From: Batrachochytrium dendrobatidis JAM81
Lineage: Eukaryota > Chytridiomycota > Chytridiomycetes > Rhizophydiales
Direction: 5' to 3'
Length of the DNA: 64,000 nucleotides
Assembly: GCF_000203795.2 (NCBI RefSeq)
Contig: NW_006281111.1
Location: forward strand, 155,421 to 219,420
The position numbers were made by a program, and so were the translations under genes. Of the stretch, positions 24,017-37,145 are shown one piece after another (position 1 is the stretch's first letter; each line of letters starts with the position of its first letter). The notes under the pieces are model-generated. The model worked only from the letters and a program-made list of their open reading frames with translations, was not told the DNA's origin and made no database searches.

Positions 24017-26204
24017 CTATTTCTTTCCTCCTTTGGACTTGCTGCTGGCTGAAGATCCATTCGTACCTGTCTTGGTACCAGTCTTGGAATCATTCGTTTC
24101 TGATAAAGACTCCTTTTGCTCACTATCAGTAGGAGCAGTTGTAGGGATACTCACCCCTTTGCTTTCTAGACTCGCCTTGACTTGTGCACGCGCTAATGTG
24201 AGATCAAGATCAATTGGAAATACAACTCCAGGGAGCTATAATATAATTAAACATGCATATTCAAATCGATTAAAACACTAAACGTTTGAAAATGTTTAAA
24301 GTGCATTAAACCTACAGTGCGAAGTTCGGCAGGTGGCTTGGTGTTTTCAGCAAACTTTGATTTGGTTCGTTTGATGTCAGAAAAGGCAGCATAGTCTTGC
24401 AGAGCTTGTCCAAGAATGTCAAGTGAGTATCCAAAGAGATCTACTTCACGATTAAGCTCAGAGAAATTGGTGTGCATGTATCGCTGAATATCCTCGCCCT
24501 TGAGAGAGTAAGGCTTTCCAACACCCATACGGAATTGAATAAAGTCATGGCTTTTAAGAGCAGTAGCAAGACGTCCAATACCATTATGATCGTGGGCTTG
24601 ACGAGAATCACCACCACCTACGGGAGTTGGATTAAAAGTTACAAAGTAGACCGATTCAAATCTTAGTACCCACTCAAGATGCAGTAAAATAGGGGTTTGT
24701 ACATAAACTACAACGTACTATGGATAGAAATACCACCACGGTTGGTGTTGACATCATCAGCACAGACAATGAGCTGTTTGGATGGGTCCTCCACATGGAA
24801 CTTGTCAAGGATGTTTTTGAGTGTAGTAACAGCCTCATCCATAGCTCCACTAATAGCCTTGTGTGGCTTGACAATGACAATTCGATACGATTTCTAATGC
24901 ATCAAATGAACATGCAGTGGATGAGAATTCTTGGCATTTAAATTGTTTGTTCATGGGTCAAAATAAGCAGTATAGTACCATAATAATAGCTTCAGAACCA
25001 GCCTTGTTGCCATCTTCATCTTCAACTGCAAGATCTGCCTCGGTGAGCGAGAAAATAGAGTCGAAAAAGTCGGCTACATTACAGATAGAAAGGTGGGTAG
25101 AGTGAATACCAAGCCAACAGTGGTATCAACACAACTTTTAAAATAAATACCTTTGAGATCCATATCACGAACAAAGACAGGACGTTGGAATTCAGCAGGA
25201 ATCTCGGGAACAGTAGTGCTGATAGAGTCTTCACCAGATTCCTGGGCTTTCTTGAGAAGAATAGATTGCATACTAATACAATTGGCAAGGTAATCGGCAA
25301 AAATATAGCCAGCTAATTTGGATGGTAATTTGATTCCAGATATTAGTACACGGTAGTCAATAGAGATCAGGTTAGATTAGTAAAATAGAGATCTGCAAAA
25401 ATTAGCCGTCACGCTCGTTTCTATAGCCCCAGACTAAATGTCTTGAATGTGGAGCAATATCATGCGGTGATGGAATGAAAGAGCGGGTCAACGCACAACA
25501 TGTTTGAAAATCTCCCGTTGTCATCGGATGATGCCAGAAGAGGCTTAGATGACACCCATCAAGGATAGACAAGACACAAGTCGAGTACATGCTTGATTCG
25601 CAGACTGTTTGCAGTCATTATGCAGGATTCATACATTGAATAGAGCCAAATAGGTTCACGATAGACATCAAAGCAGTACTGTGACGGGGTTGCTTATCAA
25701 CTCAAGCATCGTCACAGATCCAAACACACAAAGCATGCGAGGAATTCGCCTGTAAATCATAGTGGTGAACAAGACTCAATCACCATTCAAATAGAATACA
25801 ACATGAATGGACATGCATGGCTTTGAACAAGGGATAAACCATGTTACTGAGTAGCACAGATTAGACCAGGAATCCGTTTGCAAGACATGACTTGTAATCC
25901 CAAACGAGACTGCAATCGCCTGTTTAAAGTCATACAACCGAACATTGATTGTATTGAAAACGACCCCATACACAATGCAAACCCACAACCCAACTATAAA
26001 AGCAACCACATAATAAACAAGACTCTTATAGAATAACAGTTTATAATATGAATACCAAGAAAACACCAAGGGGAAGACTTTGAAGCGATTATAGCAATGA
26101 TTACCATTCTGCCTAACTACTTCATGGCCTTTTTTAGGATTTCCAAAGCCAATAACAAGTAAATCAATGGGACCAGAGGGACTAACAGCAACTGACTTGG
26201 ACAT
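24017..26204 (-). CDS. PTH1: Peptidyl-tRNA hydrolase family protein (Pth1-like)
   Basis: Six exons on the minus strand: 26105-26204, 25151-25312, 24979-25073, 24719-24893, 24316-24617 and 24017-24235, 350 residues. The Pth fold is visible: DLLVIGFGNPKKGHEVVRQN spliced to AGYIFADYLA, then YRIVIVKPHKAISGAM, LIVCADDVNTNRGGIS, SGGDSRQAHDHNGIGRL and FIQFRMGVGKPY. Family knowledge for bacterial Pth gives Asn10, His20, Asn68, Asp93 and Asn114 as key residues. Here the Asn of GFGNP, the Asp pair and HNG are kept, but the TRHN histidine is Gln (VRQN) and the MN-x-SG asparagine is missing (AISGAM). Enzyme activity is therefore doubtful. The C-terminal extension is Lys/Ser-rich. Intron 1 is 792 nt, far above the local norm. 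The in-frame Met at 26300 is a possible earlier start. Confidence 0.75.
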
Positions 26205-26296
26205 AATCAAATAGTATTCTGGAGTAAGTCTTGGCTCAACTCCACGCGCCTCATAGTTGGTGTTTCGTAATCGCATCACGTGGCTATCTAAAGCAA

Positions 26297-29200
26297 TCAT
26301 TCCATTGCTTCCAGTTCGTCTGTCGCATCGTCAACCATCTCGCTGTCTAAATCCATCTCGGAAAGATCCACAAATCCTATATTCTCTTCTTGAATTCCAT
26401 CTTCCAAGTCGTCTTTTTCATGCTTGTCCTCGTCCGCGTTTTGCGCTTCTTGCTGACTGGATTCTTCGTCTGTATTACCACAATCATTTCTGTCCCCATG
26501 GCTCCAAGTTTCTGTACTTGAATGACGCCTATTCTCAATCTTGGCCGTGTCTAGCTCAAACTCTTCCAACGAAATCATTCCCGCATCGCTCTGTGCTTCA
26601 CTCACTGTCCCTGCCTTGTTGGAATCTATCGTAAACGAGTCTAGTATATCGCTACTTTGAGTATCGGTATTCGCTTCTGCATTGTTTATAGCTACTGCAA
26701 TCGTCTTGTTTTTTGGTGAACTGGCTTGAATCGTATTTGTTTTACTAATTACAGATGAAGCAGTATTTGATTGGAGTGCTTCTGTCGACATATTACCCCC
26801 TTCCTTTTTCCCATCGCCATTGTATCGATGCTCCATGTACTCGTTATGCACCGCTAATAGTTCTTTAAATTTGTCTGTGTATACTTTCCGATCCGCGTCT
26901 GATAGTGCCCGCCATTTGAGTCCTAATTCTTTGTTGATATGAACATGTCCGGCATCTTCCTCTGTTCCTCCGTGGGTTGCTTTTAATCGCTTTCGTTCCT
27001 GTTTGATCAGGTCTCGTTCTGTTTCACAAAATACATGAAACGAATTCACAGGTTTTTTCGGTGCATTCGCATCAATAACAGATTCATCTCCACCTTCAGT
27101 CCCTCCATTATGAAGTGCTTGTGAAATATGTGTTCCATTAGTAATTGCCTCGGCTGCGTCGGGATGTTCTCGAAAATAGTTGCTCAGTTCTAGATCATAT
27201 TGCTTGACTTGCTCTTTAAATAAATTTTGATAGTATTTACGTTCAGATTCTGTTAGTCCCCGCCATCGATGTCCCAGAGCCTTGGTCAGATTACTCAGTG
27301 CTATTTCTTGCTCACTTCCTGGCATATTCTTTTGTAGCTCTTTTCGTTCTTCTTTGAGATTTTCTCGTTGAAGGTCACAGAAAAGCATAAATGCATTGGC
27401 CGGTCGTTTCGGTGCATTTGGATCAAGAAGCTTAGGTCGTTTGCGTCGAGGAGTTTTGGGCTTAATCAACACTTTAGTAATCTCATCCAATGCAATATCA
27501 TCCTCTTCACCTCCATCCTCCTCATCGTGTTCGCTTTCGTCTTCATCGCTGTCGCTTTTGGCATGCCGGGTTTGTCGTTCGTCCGCTTCAATCTCCACAT
27601 CCTCAAAACTTTCCTCACTGTGGCTGCTTTCGCCATCATCCTCTTCGTCAGTAGGTGTCAAATCTCCGTTGTACTTGTCGTTATCTCGTATTAAAAACAT
27701 TTGCAAAAGTACCCGTCGCTCCAACTTTAATTTAGCAATTTTCTGTCGAGCTTTGGCAAGAGAGTTGGTGTATCGTTTTATTTTATGGTCAGAGATCTGG
27801 ACCAAAGCCTTCAAGGCAACATATTTTCGCTTGTATTTTACTTGCTTTTCATCTATGGTGTTCATTGAGTTGAGTACAGGTGACCGCGATGCTGTAGTAG
27901 ATGCATGACATGTGGACACGTGTTGGCCTAAACTTCTAGATTGCATAGGTTCGTTTTCTTTTTTATCTTGATTGCTATCAGAATGTGCCTCTTCTTCATG
28001 AACCGAGTTCACTATGGATCCATTGGTATGGGGCTGTGATGCTGTGGGAGAAAGTGGGGATTGCATCCACTGTTTTTGAGTTAGATCTGGTCGTGACGAA
28101 ATTCCAGCGGATATTGGCATAGAGTTGTAGTGATTCATTTGGATCATAGCTGGACTAGCTGTAGATACCCCCTGAATAGGTGTTAGCGCGGCCATGGGTG
28201 TAGAAAATCCTGTGGTCATGGCATTCATTAAACTAGACCCGCCGTGCACCGGTGTGGATGTGGAGTGTGGAGTGTGTGACATACCCCCGAGTAGACTGGG
28301 TTGCAATATATGGGTACTCGAAGTCTGAACTGTGTTGGGTGTACTGGGAAAAGTGGAAGTAGAATTTGATAGCTGTCGTTGGATCTGCTTTGCCTGATTC
28401 AGCTGATATTGCAAATGAGCAGGTTGACTGATCTGTAGCGGATTAGCCTGAGTTAAAAAAGTACTCGCAGAAGTCAATATGTTTGATCTAACACCGGTAG
28501 AAGCAGATCCGCCATTCGCATCGTCACAAAACCACTGCCCTTGAAATGCAGGCATAGTAGTAGTACTAAAAGATGATTGAGTTGGATTTGTTATTGCAAT
28601 GTTTCCAGGAGAGTGTATTGAAGAGATGTTTGATCGTTGAAATGCTTGATGCTGAAGTTTGTGATCAAGTAGCTGCACTTGTGAATGAGCAAATGGCTGT
28701 ACTTGCGATACAGCCTGTTGATAGCTTGGCAAGTGTGATTGTGATGCAGATGGCACCACATGCAACATTGGAGCTGTCGCTAGCAAGGGTGTAGTAATAT
28801 CAGACGATATTGCAGAGGGTGTGCCAGTACTTTTTACAAGAGTTATAAAAATCAAGATGCAGTGTGTAAAATGGAGTTAGTCGCTGACAAGCACACGTAA
28901 CATTTACAAGACAGTGAGCAAGCTTAAAAAATAATCAACAGCCAAAGACGGACTGATTCAACTTTGAAATGCTCCAAAACATTATGATCAACACGGTAAA
29001 GCGCAATACCGTCAAAAATAAACCCATGAAAATAGCTTACATTAACGTTTCATCGATGGATTGACACAAACAGCACTGACATTTCTTGCTGGGTTTACCA
29101 TTTTGAACTTGAATTAGCCATAACAAGTGAGGCAAAAACTCACTCGGAGGATCAAATGGCCGACCACTATAATAATGCAAGAGTCGATTTATAGAATTAG

Positions 29201-29868
29201 AATCTGGGCTGAGATGGAAATCCATACCACAAGCAAGAAGGATCAATAAATAAATCCGAAACCCAAAGCCAACTAGGGTTGAACTCTGACATATCCACAC
29301 TGATCACTAATGGAGAGTATCGATACCAAACGAATACAATTGCACTGTATGGAGAAGGATCACTGCAGTCCTCTCAGCCAACCGCACTTTATAACAGTTT
29401 CTACTGCGTGGTAGAAACGAAATAGACAAGCTTAGACTACAACAGAGTCAATATGGCTTAATAGGAATGCATAGAGCATGCGTATAGACTTTGATGCAAG
29501 TGGTAAGAGAGAATCAACCTAAAACACCATCCGGTAGGAACGGCTTACCTTGGATGCCCGACAATACACAATTGAACACCATGAGAAGAACTCGCTTCCC
29601 ATAGAATATATGACCTGGGCAGAGCAGCTAGAGTGGCATCCGGTAAGATATGAATACCGTCATGTTTTTTAGAGTCCACGACATAGTTGGATGACGAGTC
29701 GATATAGCATTTGGAAGGATTCTCAAGATAATACTTTGAAACAGGCGGAGTAAGGAATACCAGCAGTGATAGAAGGGTAGATGGGTCCGCTACCTTGAAT
29801 GGAAAGGGTGGTGCTGCAGTGGGGATTCCATCAGACCAAGATGGTGGTGGAATAGACCGTAATAGCAT
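26297..29868 (-). CDS. Clr2-type silencing domain fused to two HMG boxes
   Basis: Three exons on the minus strand in matching phase: 29549-29868, 29041-29166 and 26297-28829, about 992 residues. The N-terminus holds the Clr2 cryptic-loci-regulator signature: LCIVGHPSGRPFDPPSEFLP then HLLWLIQ and CQCCLC. The proline- and Gln/Ser-rich centre (about residues 160-480) is probably disordered. An acidic coiled-coil-like stretch follows. Two HMG boxes lie near residues 615-700 (NAPKRPANAFMLFCD, YYQNLFKEQ) and 733-817 (NAPKKPVNSFHVFCE, VYTDKFKELL). The tail is acidic. Clr2 works in the fission-yeast SHREC silencing complex; HMG boxes bend DNA. The 28830-29040 junction restores frame (ATT) and is the only acceptor that avoids a stop, which supports a single gene. 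Confidence 0.75.
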
Positions 29869-29917
29869 GCTCGAGTTATATGAATGTCCTTGTGAATGAT
29901 CTTACTATATATCAACT

Positions 29918-29940
29918 ATCTTCACGTAAAATGGAACACT
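29918..29940 (+). repeat. Dispersed motif copy
   Basis: Reads ATCTTCACGTAAAATGGAAC, 50 bp upstream of the Clr2-HMG start codon. Confidence 0.55.
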
Positions 29941-30328
29941 AAATAAAAGTGCCAAAGTGCATAATAAAGCAGTCAGTTTCATGACATGACTCGTGTCATG
30001 TCAATTCAACTTGTTTTGTAAACTAAAAGGTTGTTCTCATCAAAATAAAATCAGTATTTGAACTGCAATCAATGAATCAGACGATCGTATAATCTGTCTA
30101 AAAATACTCGGTTTTAAATCATGTCTTGTAGGGTTGTTGTGTTTGGAAATTGTTCAAAAGAACTGTACATACTTTAGAATCTTTTAAACAATGTCACTTT
30201 TTAATATTCATTTGATTCTAGGTCTACTATTTCATAAGGATACAAATGTATTGATGAAACACGGTATGTTGACCCAACAACAGTGTCGCGAGGTATATCT
30301 GTAGTTTGTTTTAACTCCAACACTTTAC

Positions 30329-30350
30329 TGTCGTATTCACGTGGAATAAA
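30329..30350 (+). repeat. Diverged dispersed motif copy
   Basis: Reads CTGTCGTATTCACGTGGAAT; left half and ACGT centre kept, right half diverged. Confidence 0.45.
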
Positions 30351-30668
30351 ACAACTAAACTATATGATAAATAGTCATGTTGGATTGGTGCTAATCTTAT
30401 ACAATATTGTCTTTTATACTTATTCTTGTACAAAAATAGAAATGTTTACATTTCTGTTCCACATCCTAGACATCTTTTCAACCAACTTTCCTTTAAACAT
30501 TGGGTGATCGCATAGAAACAACTGTTGCATTATCGAGATATGTTAAACTAGAACATATTTGATAGTAGAATACAAGAGTTTCAATAACAAAATACACTTC
30601 CAATAACAACGGATATGTAACGATTGTTTATCCCAAAACAATCACTGCAAGATCAATACAGAAAAGTA

Positions 30669-30694
30669 TTTCATTTTACGTGAATACGACTGTA
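30669..30694 (-). repeat. Dispersed motif copy
   Basis: Reverse copy reading TTCATTTTACGTGAATACGA then CTGTA, near the 3' end of the CBM48 gene. Confidence 0.6.
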
Positions 30695-30972
30695 ATAAGA
30701 AATGGATTTGTATGGTAGTTTCAAACATTGAAAATGCCCATTACAAATGGTTTCAAATTTTAATCAGATATTGCATACCCAAATCTTAACCTGCTCACCC
30801 CAATCATACTCTATTCATGCAATAACCACAAACTCAAGACTGCATTATTTTTAATATAGTGATTCACGACAAAAAATAATAGTTGCATTACAGGATTTGC
30901 AGATGACGGCTGAATAATAAAGATGAAATTTGAAAAGCTAGTGGAAACAACAGTTGAATACTGAAACCATGC

Positions 30973-33900
30973 TTATTTGGATACCTTTTTGCCAAACATC
31001 GACTTGAACTGATCATTGACAAGTTTCGTGTCAAAACAGCAATAAAAAAAGTTTTAAAACAGTAAAATAAACCGGGTTAGCAAAACCAGTCAATGATCAC
31101 TGCAAATCCAATGTCTTTTGTGAATCTCCTCAAATAAAAACATACCATATCTCCGATACTCTGTCTTTTACCGACATTTTTCTTTCCAAATGGCAGCGTA
31201 GAGTTACGATTGGCTCCTTGTACTTTGGCACCAATAGCACCAATAGCGCCAACAGTACTTTCAGCAAGTGTGGCCGTGCTAGCACCTACACCTGTCTTGC
31301 TCAACACATCAGATGGTTTGGCTTGATTTACATTGCAAGGCTTATTGAGTACACTGTCGGCAGATGCAGATGCTGCAATATTTGATCCCACCAATGGTTC
31401 AGTTTGGGATGTACCAGAAAAAATTGTAGTTTGACGCTTCATGTCATTCATCTTGGACATTTCCAACACTCCAGCAAGACCAGAAAGTCCTGGAAGTGTT
31501 TTTTCAGACAATAGAGACTAGTTTGCGTTGAATGAAATAGTTAGATTGACCTGATCTTACAAACTATGGTTGTGATATGACAAGTTACCTTTTGTGAAAT
31601 CAGAGGCAAGGAAGAATCAATTTGAGCCCCAGCTGCAGATTTGGCATTTTCAATAGCCGAGCCAATCGATGTAGAGAGCGTTGGAATAGAGTGGGATGCC
31701 AATGTGGCAGATGATGTCACGGACTCAGATGCTGATTCGGCAGCCTTTTCTGCTGGCTTGAGCAACGAAGGTACAGCAGGCTGGGGTTTATCAGTAGCAG
31801 CTGTGGGGTTGAGCGATGGAATAGAAGGTAGACTGCCTTTAATGCTAGTCGTAACATTGGATACCGCATCATGGACAGAATTGGTGATGGGAGACAATGC
31901 GTGTTCTGCATACGGGATAGACGACATGGCAGGTTTAATGGCTGTAGCAGCTTTATCCACTGCGGTATGAATAGAAGTGGACATTGTAGACATTGCTGGA
32001 GCAGCAAACTCGGTCACTTTGGATGAGATCGATGGTGGAATCATCGATACAGCTCCAGCAGCTAAAGCACCAATTCCAGCTCCAACTCCTGCAACTACTG
32101 GCGCAGAAACAGATCCAGTGCCTGGAGTTTCAGAAGTGGTCATGGATGGGAGTTTGGAAACTGCTGGTTCGATCGTCAAACCAGTATCCGCATCCTTGGG
32201 TAAACCCAAAGCTTCCATAGATGGAAGTTTAGGAACTACTGGTGCAGAAACAGATCCAATGCCTGGAATTTCAGAAGTGGTCATGGATGGGAGTTTGGGA
32301 ACTACTGGTTCGATCGTCAAGCCAGTATCCGCATCCTTGGGTAAACCCAAAGCTTCCATAGATGGAAGTTTAGGAATCTCAGGGATACCTGCAGACAGAG
32401 CAGCAGATGCTTTAGAAGCTTCAAAAGGCACTGAAGCCACATGGGATGGACTGGAGAGTTTTGGAACAGATATGTTTGGGAGTGATGGCATAGAGGCAGC
32501 AGTTGATGGAAGTTCTGATAGATCAGGAATCGACGGGATAGCAGAACCAGTTAATGGCATTTTCAAATTACCAGCTTTTATAGTATCTGGTACTCCAGCA
32601 ATAGCAGAAATGGCATGAGTTGTAGAAGCCCAAGATTCAGATGGGGAGAGCGAAAGGTTAGGAATCTTTGGAGCTTCAGCAGAAACAGAAGTATCAGGAA
32701 ATTCGAGTATATCTTTGCTAGAGGGTAAAGCCATGACTCCATCCAAGACCTTGACAGGAGCCGCGTCCGAGATTGCAGATGCAACGGCTGGTGCACTCGA
32801 TCCAACAATGGGAAGGACTGAAGAAAGAGTGTCTTCAGTCGACAAAGAGGAAATTTTAGAAGCATGGTTTGGTAGTTTGGCAATGGATGCTTCAACCTGT
32901 GCAATAGGAGAAGCAATGGATGTTCCAGTTTGCGCAATAGGAGAGGTCGCAGATAAACTAGGTAAAGCAGAAGACGTCGTTTCCTTTTTTAAAGAAGTCT
33001 CAACAGCAGGAGTTTTGGGTTCAGATTTGCAATGAACTGAATTAAAATAATTAAGCAGGAAATCAGCATCAACAATGGAAACCCGGCAAAGCACTCATTC
33101 AAATATGGTGCGCTTCACGTGCACTCGAAAGCTTAAGGTGATGCGACTTACTTGACTGACTATGAATTATCATAGTATTATTAATGTTGCCCAAAGGATC
33201 GGTTGTAGTGGAATAGTCTGACGACAGCTGCCAAACCCCATCAACAATAAACTTGAATTCAAGATAGGTTGAATCATCAGGAAGCTCTAGCATGGCAGAG
33301 AAACGACCATCATTGCCCTGTCAAGTTTCAGGATGTAAAACAAGTAGTTTCAGTGAATTGGCAAACAAAAACTAAGAAGGGAGTAGTGTTGGACTGCACA
33401 GGGTGTTTGGATTTTGATCAGGAATGGCAGCTACCATTTACAACATGACAAATATCAGGGCTACAATCGCTGATCTAGCCATCATTCTACCTGGCAAGCA
33501 CAACATGTAGCACGACTGCTCCAAATCCAAACCGGAAATATGCACCTGCTACCCATACATTACTGGCATACCCAAACTGCCAAGCATTCCCCATCACATT
33601 ATTCAACATAAACAGTAGCCAGGGGAAGAGTATGTCCTGCACTCAAGGTGAGCAGTATTTACCTTGATGGCAAAAATGGTTTGTTTCCAGTCATCAAAGT
33701 TGCCAGTGATAGTGACCTAGTTAAAATTAGTATGATTAGTAAGAGTACTGTGAATACAACAAGTATCAGTTCAAAGGACTACAAGAACCAAAAAAATAGC
33801 CATACTACTGCTTGATACAGTGGTAGACACTGTATCAAGCAGTAGTGATCAGACGTATTGTAGGATAGAGTCGGACCATAGTAGTCTTACAGAATACATA

Positions 33901-34078
33901 ATGATCTCTATAACACATACTACTCAGTGTTTAACCCAGTTGTCAGCCATTAAGATGGCAGACTAACAGAAAGTCTTGATAATGATCATACAGAAACAAG
34001 GACAATCATACTGATCAATAGTATAGAAACCAACACTACCTGTTGAGCATTTCCGTCCCAGTAGAGAGTAACATACAT
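30973..34078 (-). CDS. CBM48 (AMPK-beta-type glycogen-binding) domain protein with repetitive tail
   Basis: Six exons on the minus strand in phase: 34040-34078, 33663-33716, 33152-33317, 31589-33036, 31146-31517 and 30973-31008, 704 residues. The N-terminal 85 residues form a carbohydrate-binding module 48: YVTLYWDGNAQQVTITGNFD then DWKQTIFAIK, GNDGRFSAMLELPD, YLEFKFIVDGVW and DPLGNINNTMII. This layout resembles yeast Mdg1/Crp1. The remaining 600 residues are Ser/Pro/Ala-rich, built on an LPSMEALGLPKDADTG-like theme, with one exact-looking 47-residue tandem duplication near 32100-32380. The last exon encodes just 11 residues (FKSMFGKKVSK). Intron 1 (323 nt) carries a perfect hairpin. The tail is probably disordered; its function is unknown. 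Confidence 0.8.
32100..32385. repeat. 141-bp tandem duplication within the CBM48 gene
   Basis: Two near-identical units with a 141-bp period (47 codons) inside exon 4; for example GATCGTCAA recurs at 32171 and 32312. The period is a multiple of three, so the frame is kept. Few differences suggest a recent event. Confidence 0.75.
33804..33846. repeat. Perfect 19-bp inverted repeat with 5-nt loop
   Basis: Arms 33804-33822 and 33828-33846 are exact reverse complements (arm 1 ACTACTGCTTGATACAGTG), with the loop GTAGA. It lies in intron 1 of the CBM48 gene. The transcript of either strand would fold into a stable hairpin. Confidence 0.9.
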
Positions 34079-34683
34079 GATGAATAAAATAAATGGGTGA
34101 AAGTCGTGATTGCTTCTTCACACTCACGGCTAGCGACAAACATGAAACTTGAATTCACAGCAATCCAAGTTATGATTCTTGCATTTGGATTGGCTGTGAT
34201 GGCCATGAAATGCTTTTCACATGGCATCGTATTCTGAATGTGCATTGAAACAAATTTAAAATACTTGGGCTGATAATACTGTGGACTCCAAATCGACGGT
34301 TCAGCAGTCTAGCCATGTCACAGTTGATTTGAGTGAATACTTTCAATCACAATTATAGTCACGCAACATTAATTAAAATGATTAAATGTCAGTTTACTAC
34401 CCAGTTTGTTACCTAGTTTACTAACCAATATCATGTCAACTCATTAGTCATGTTTGCATAAAAACTGAATCTTTATTATTCTGACAATCCAACTTTAATC
34501 ATTGTCGAGTTATAGCGCGAGTGTAAGAAACTAAAATAGAATTAATTCAATCTCGGAATCTGATTGCACAACACATGGCAAGACTGCAGTTTCATTCTAC
34601 GTGAATATGGCTAATATAATTCTTGCTAATTTCAGCAAAACCAAAAATTCAAACTCTGCTTTAGATTCTATTTCCATACTATA
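34079..34683. other. Divergent promoter region
   Basis: About 600 bp between the divergent CBM48 (-) and Rab (+) genes. It contains one dispersed-motif copy near 34590 but no gene. Confidence 0.5.
34590..34613 (-). repeat. Dispersed motif copy
   Basis: Reverse copy reading TTTCATTCTACGTGAATATG then GCT, about 75 bp upstream of the Rab start codon. Confidence 0.5.
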
Positions 34684-36721
<2,038 letters not shown>

Positions 36722-37145
36722 GTCGTTTTAGTTGAACGACTACTTGATTCATACCGTTGCACTATTCTTTGTTTACGCAAGACAGTTGAGATTCCAAATG
36801 TGTGACTTTTGGTCCATCTGTCCATTTATATCTCGGCTTCAGATTGCTTTATCTTTTTTAGTTGAGGCTTTTCTATTTTTCTTTTGCTTTCCTATTTCAC
36901 CCCTTATTCTCTTAGCTCTGTTTGCTAGATTCAAGAGATCTATTTGTTTGGATATTTCTTTCCACCTCTCCCAATAAATACGTTTTTGCCATGATTGCTA
37001 TGCTATCGAGTAACACTCTGTTCAAGTCCGAGTTTCATTACAGTCCGTCAATCCGATTTGTCAACATATTGGTTGAATACACGTGATTTAAACTGATACT
37101 TTAATATTTGGTAAATCTTGCCGCCCATCCATCCAACAGTAGATA
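36722..37145. other. Intergenic region
   Basis: About 420 bp between the Rab and ClpP genes, pyrimidine-rich on the plus strand. No gene is visible. Confidence 0.5.

Larger units (their letters stand above)
29869..30972. other. Intergenic region with three dispersed motif copies
   Basis: About 1.1 kb, AT-rich and non-coding. Copies of the dispersed motif occur at 29918, 30329 and 30669. The outer two are in opposite orientation, bounding about 775 bp. Confidence 0.55.

Noticed and set aside
25776..26101. Continuation of the Pth1-like first frame beyond VRQN
   Set aside because: The continuation has no Pth similarity; splicing to AGYIFADYLA restores the family motif, so this part is intron.
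27396..27908. Ser-rich open frame on the plus strand
   Set aside because: Antisense shadow of the acidic and HMG-box part of the Clr2-HMG gene.
31977..32618. 213-codon plus-strand frame, repetitive
   Set aside because: Antisense shadow of the repetitive tail of the CBM48 gene, whose exon phases are well supported.
36732..36977. 81-codon hydrophobic frame after Rab8
   Set aside because: Low-complexity Phe/Leu-rich translation of a pyrimidine-rich 3' region.
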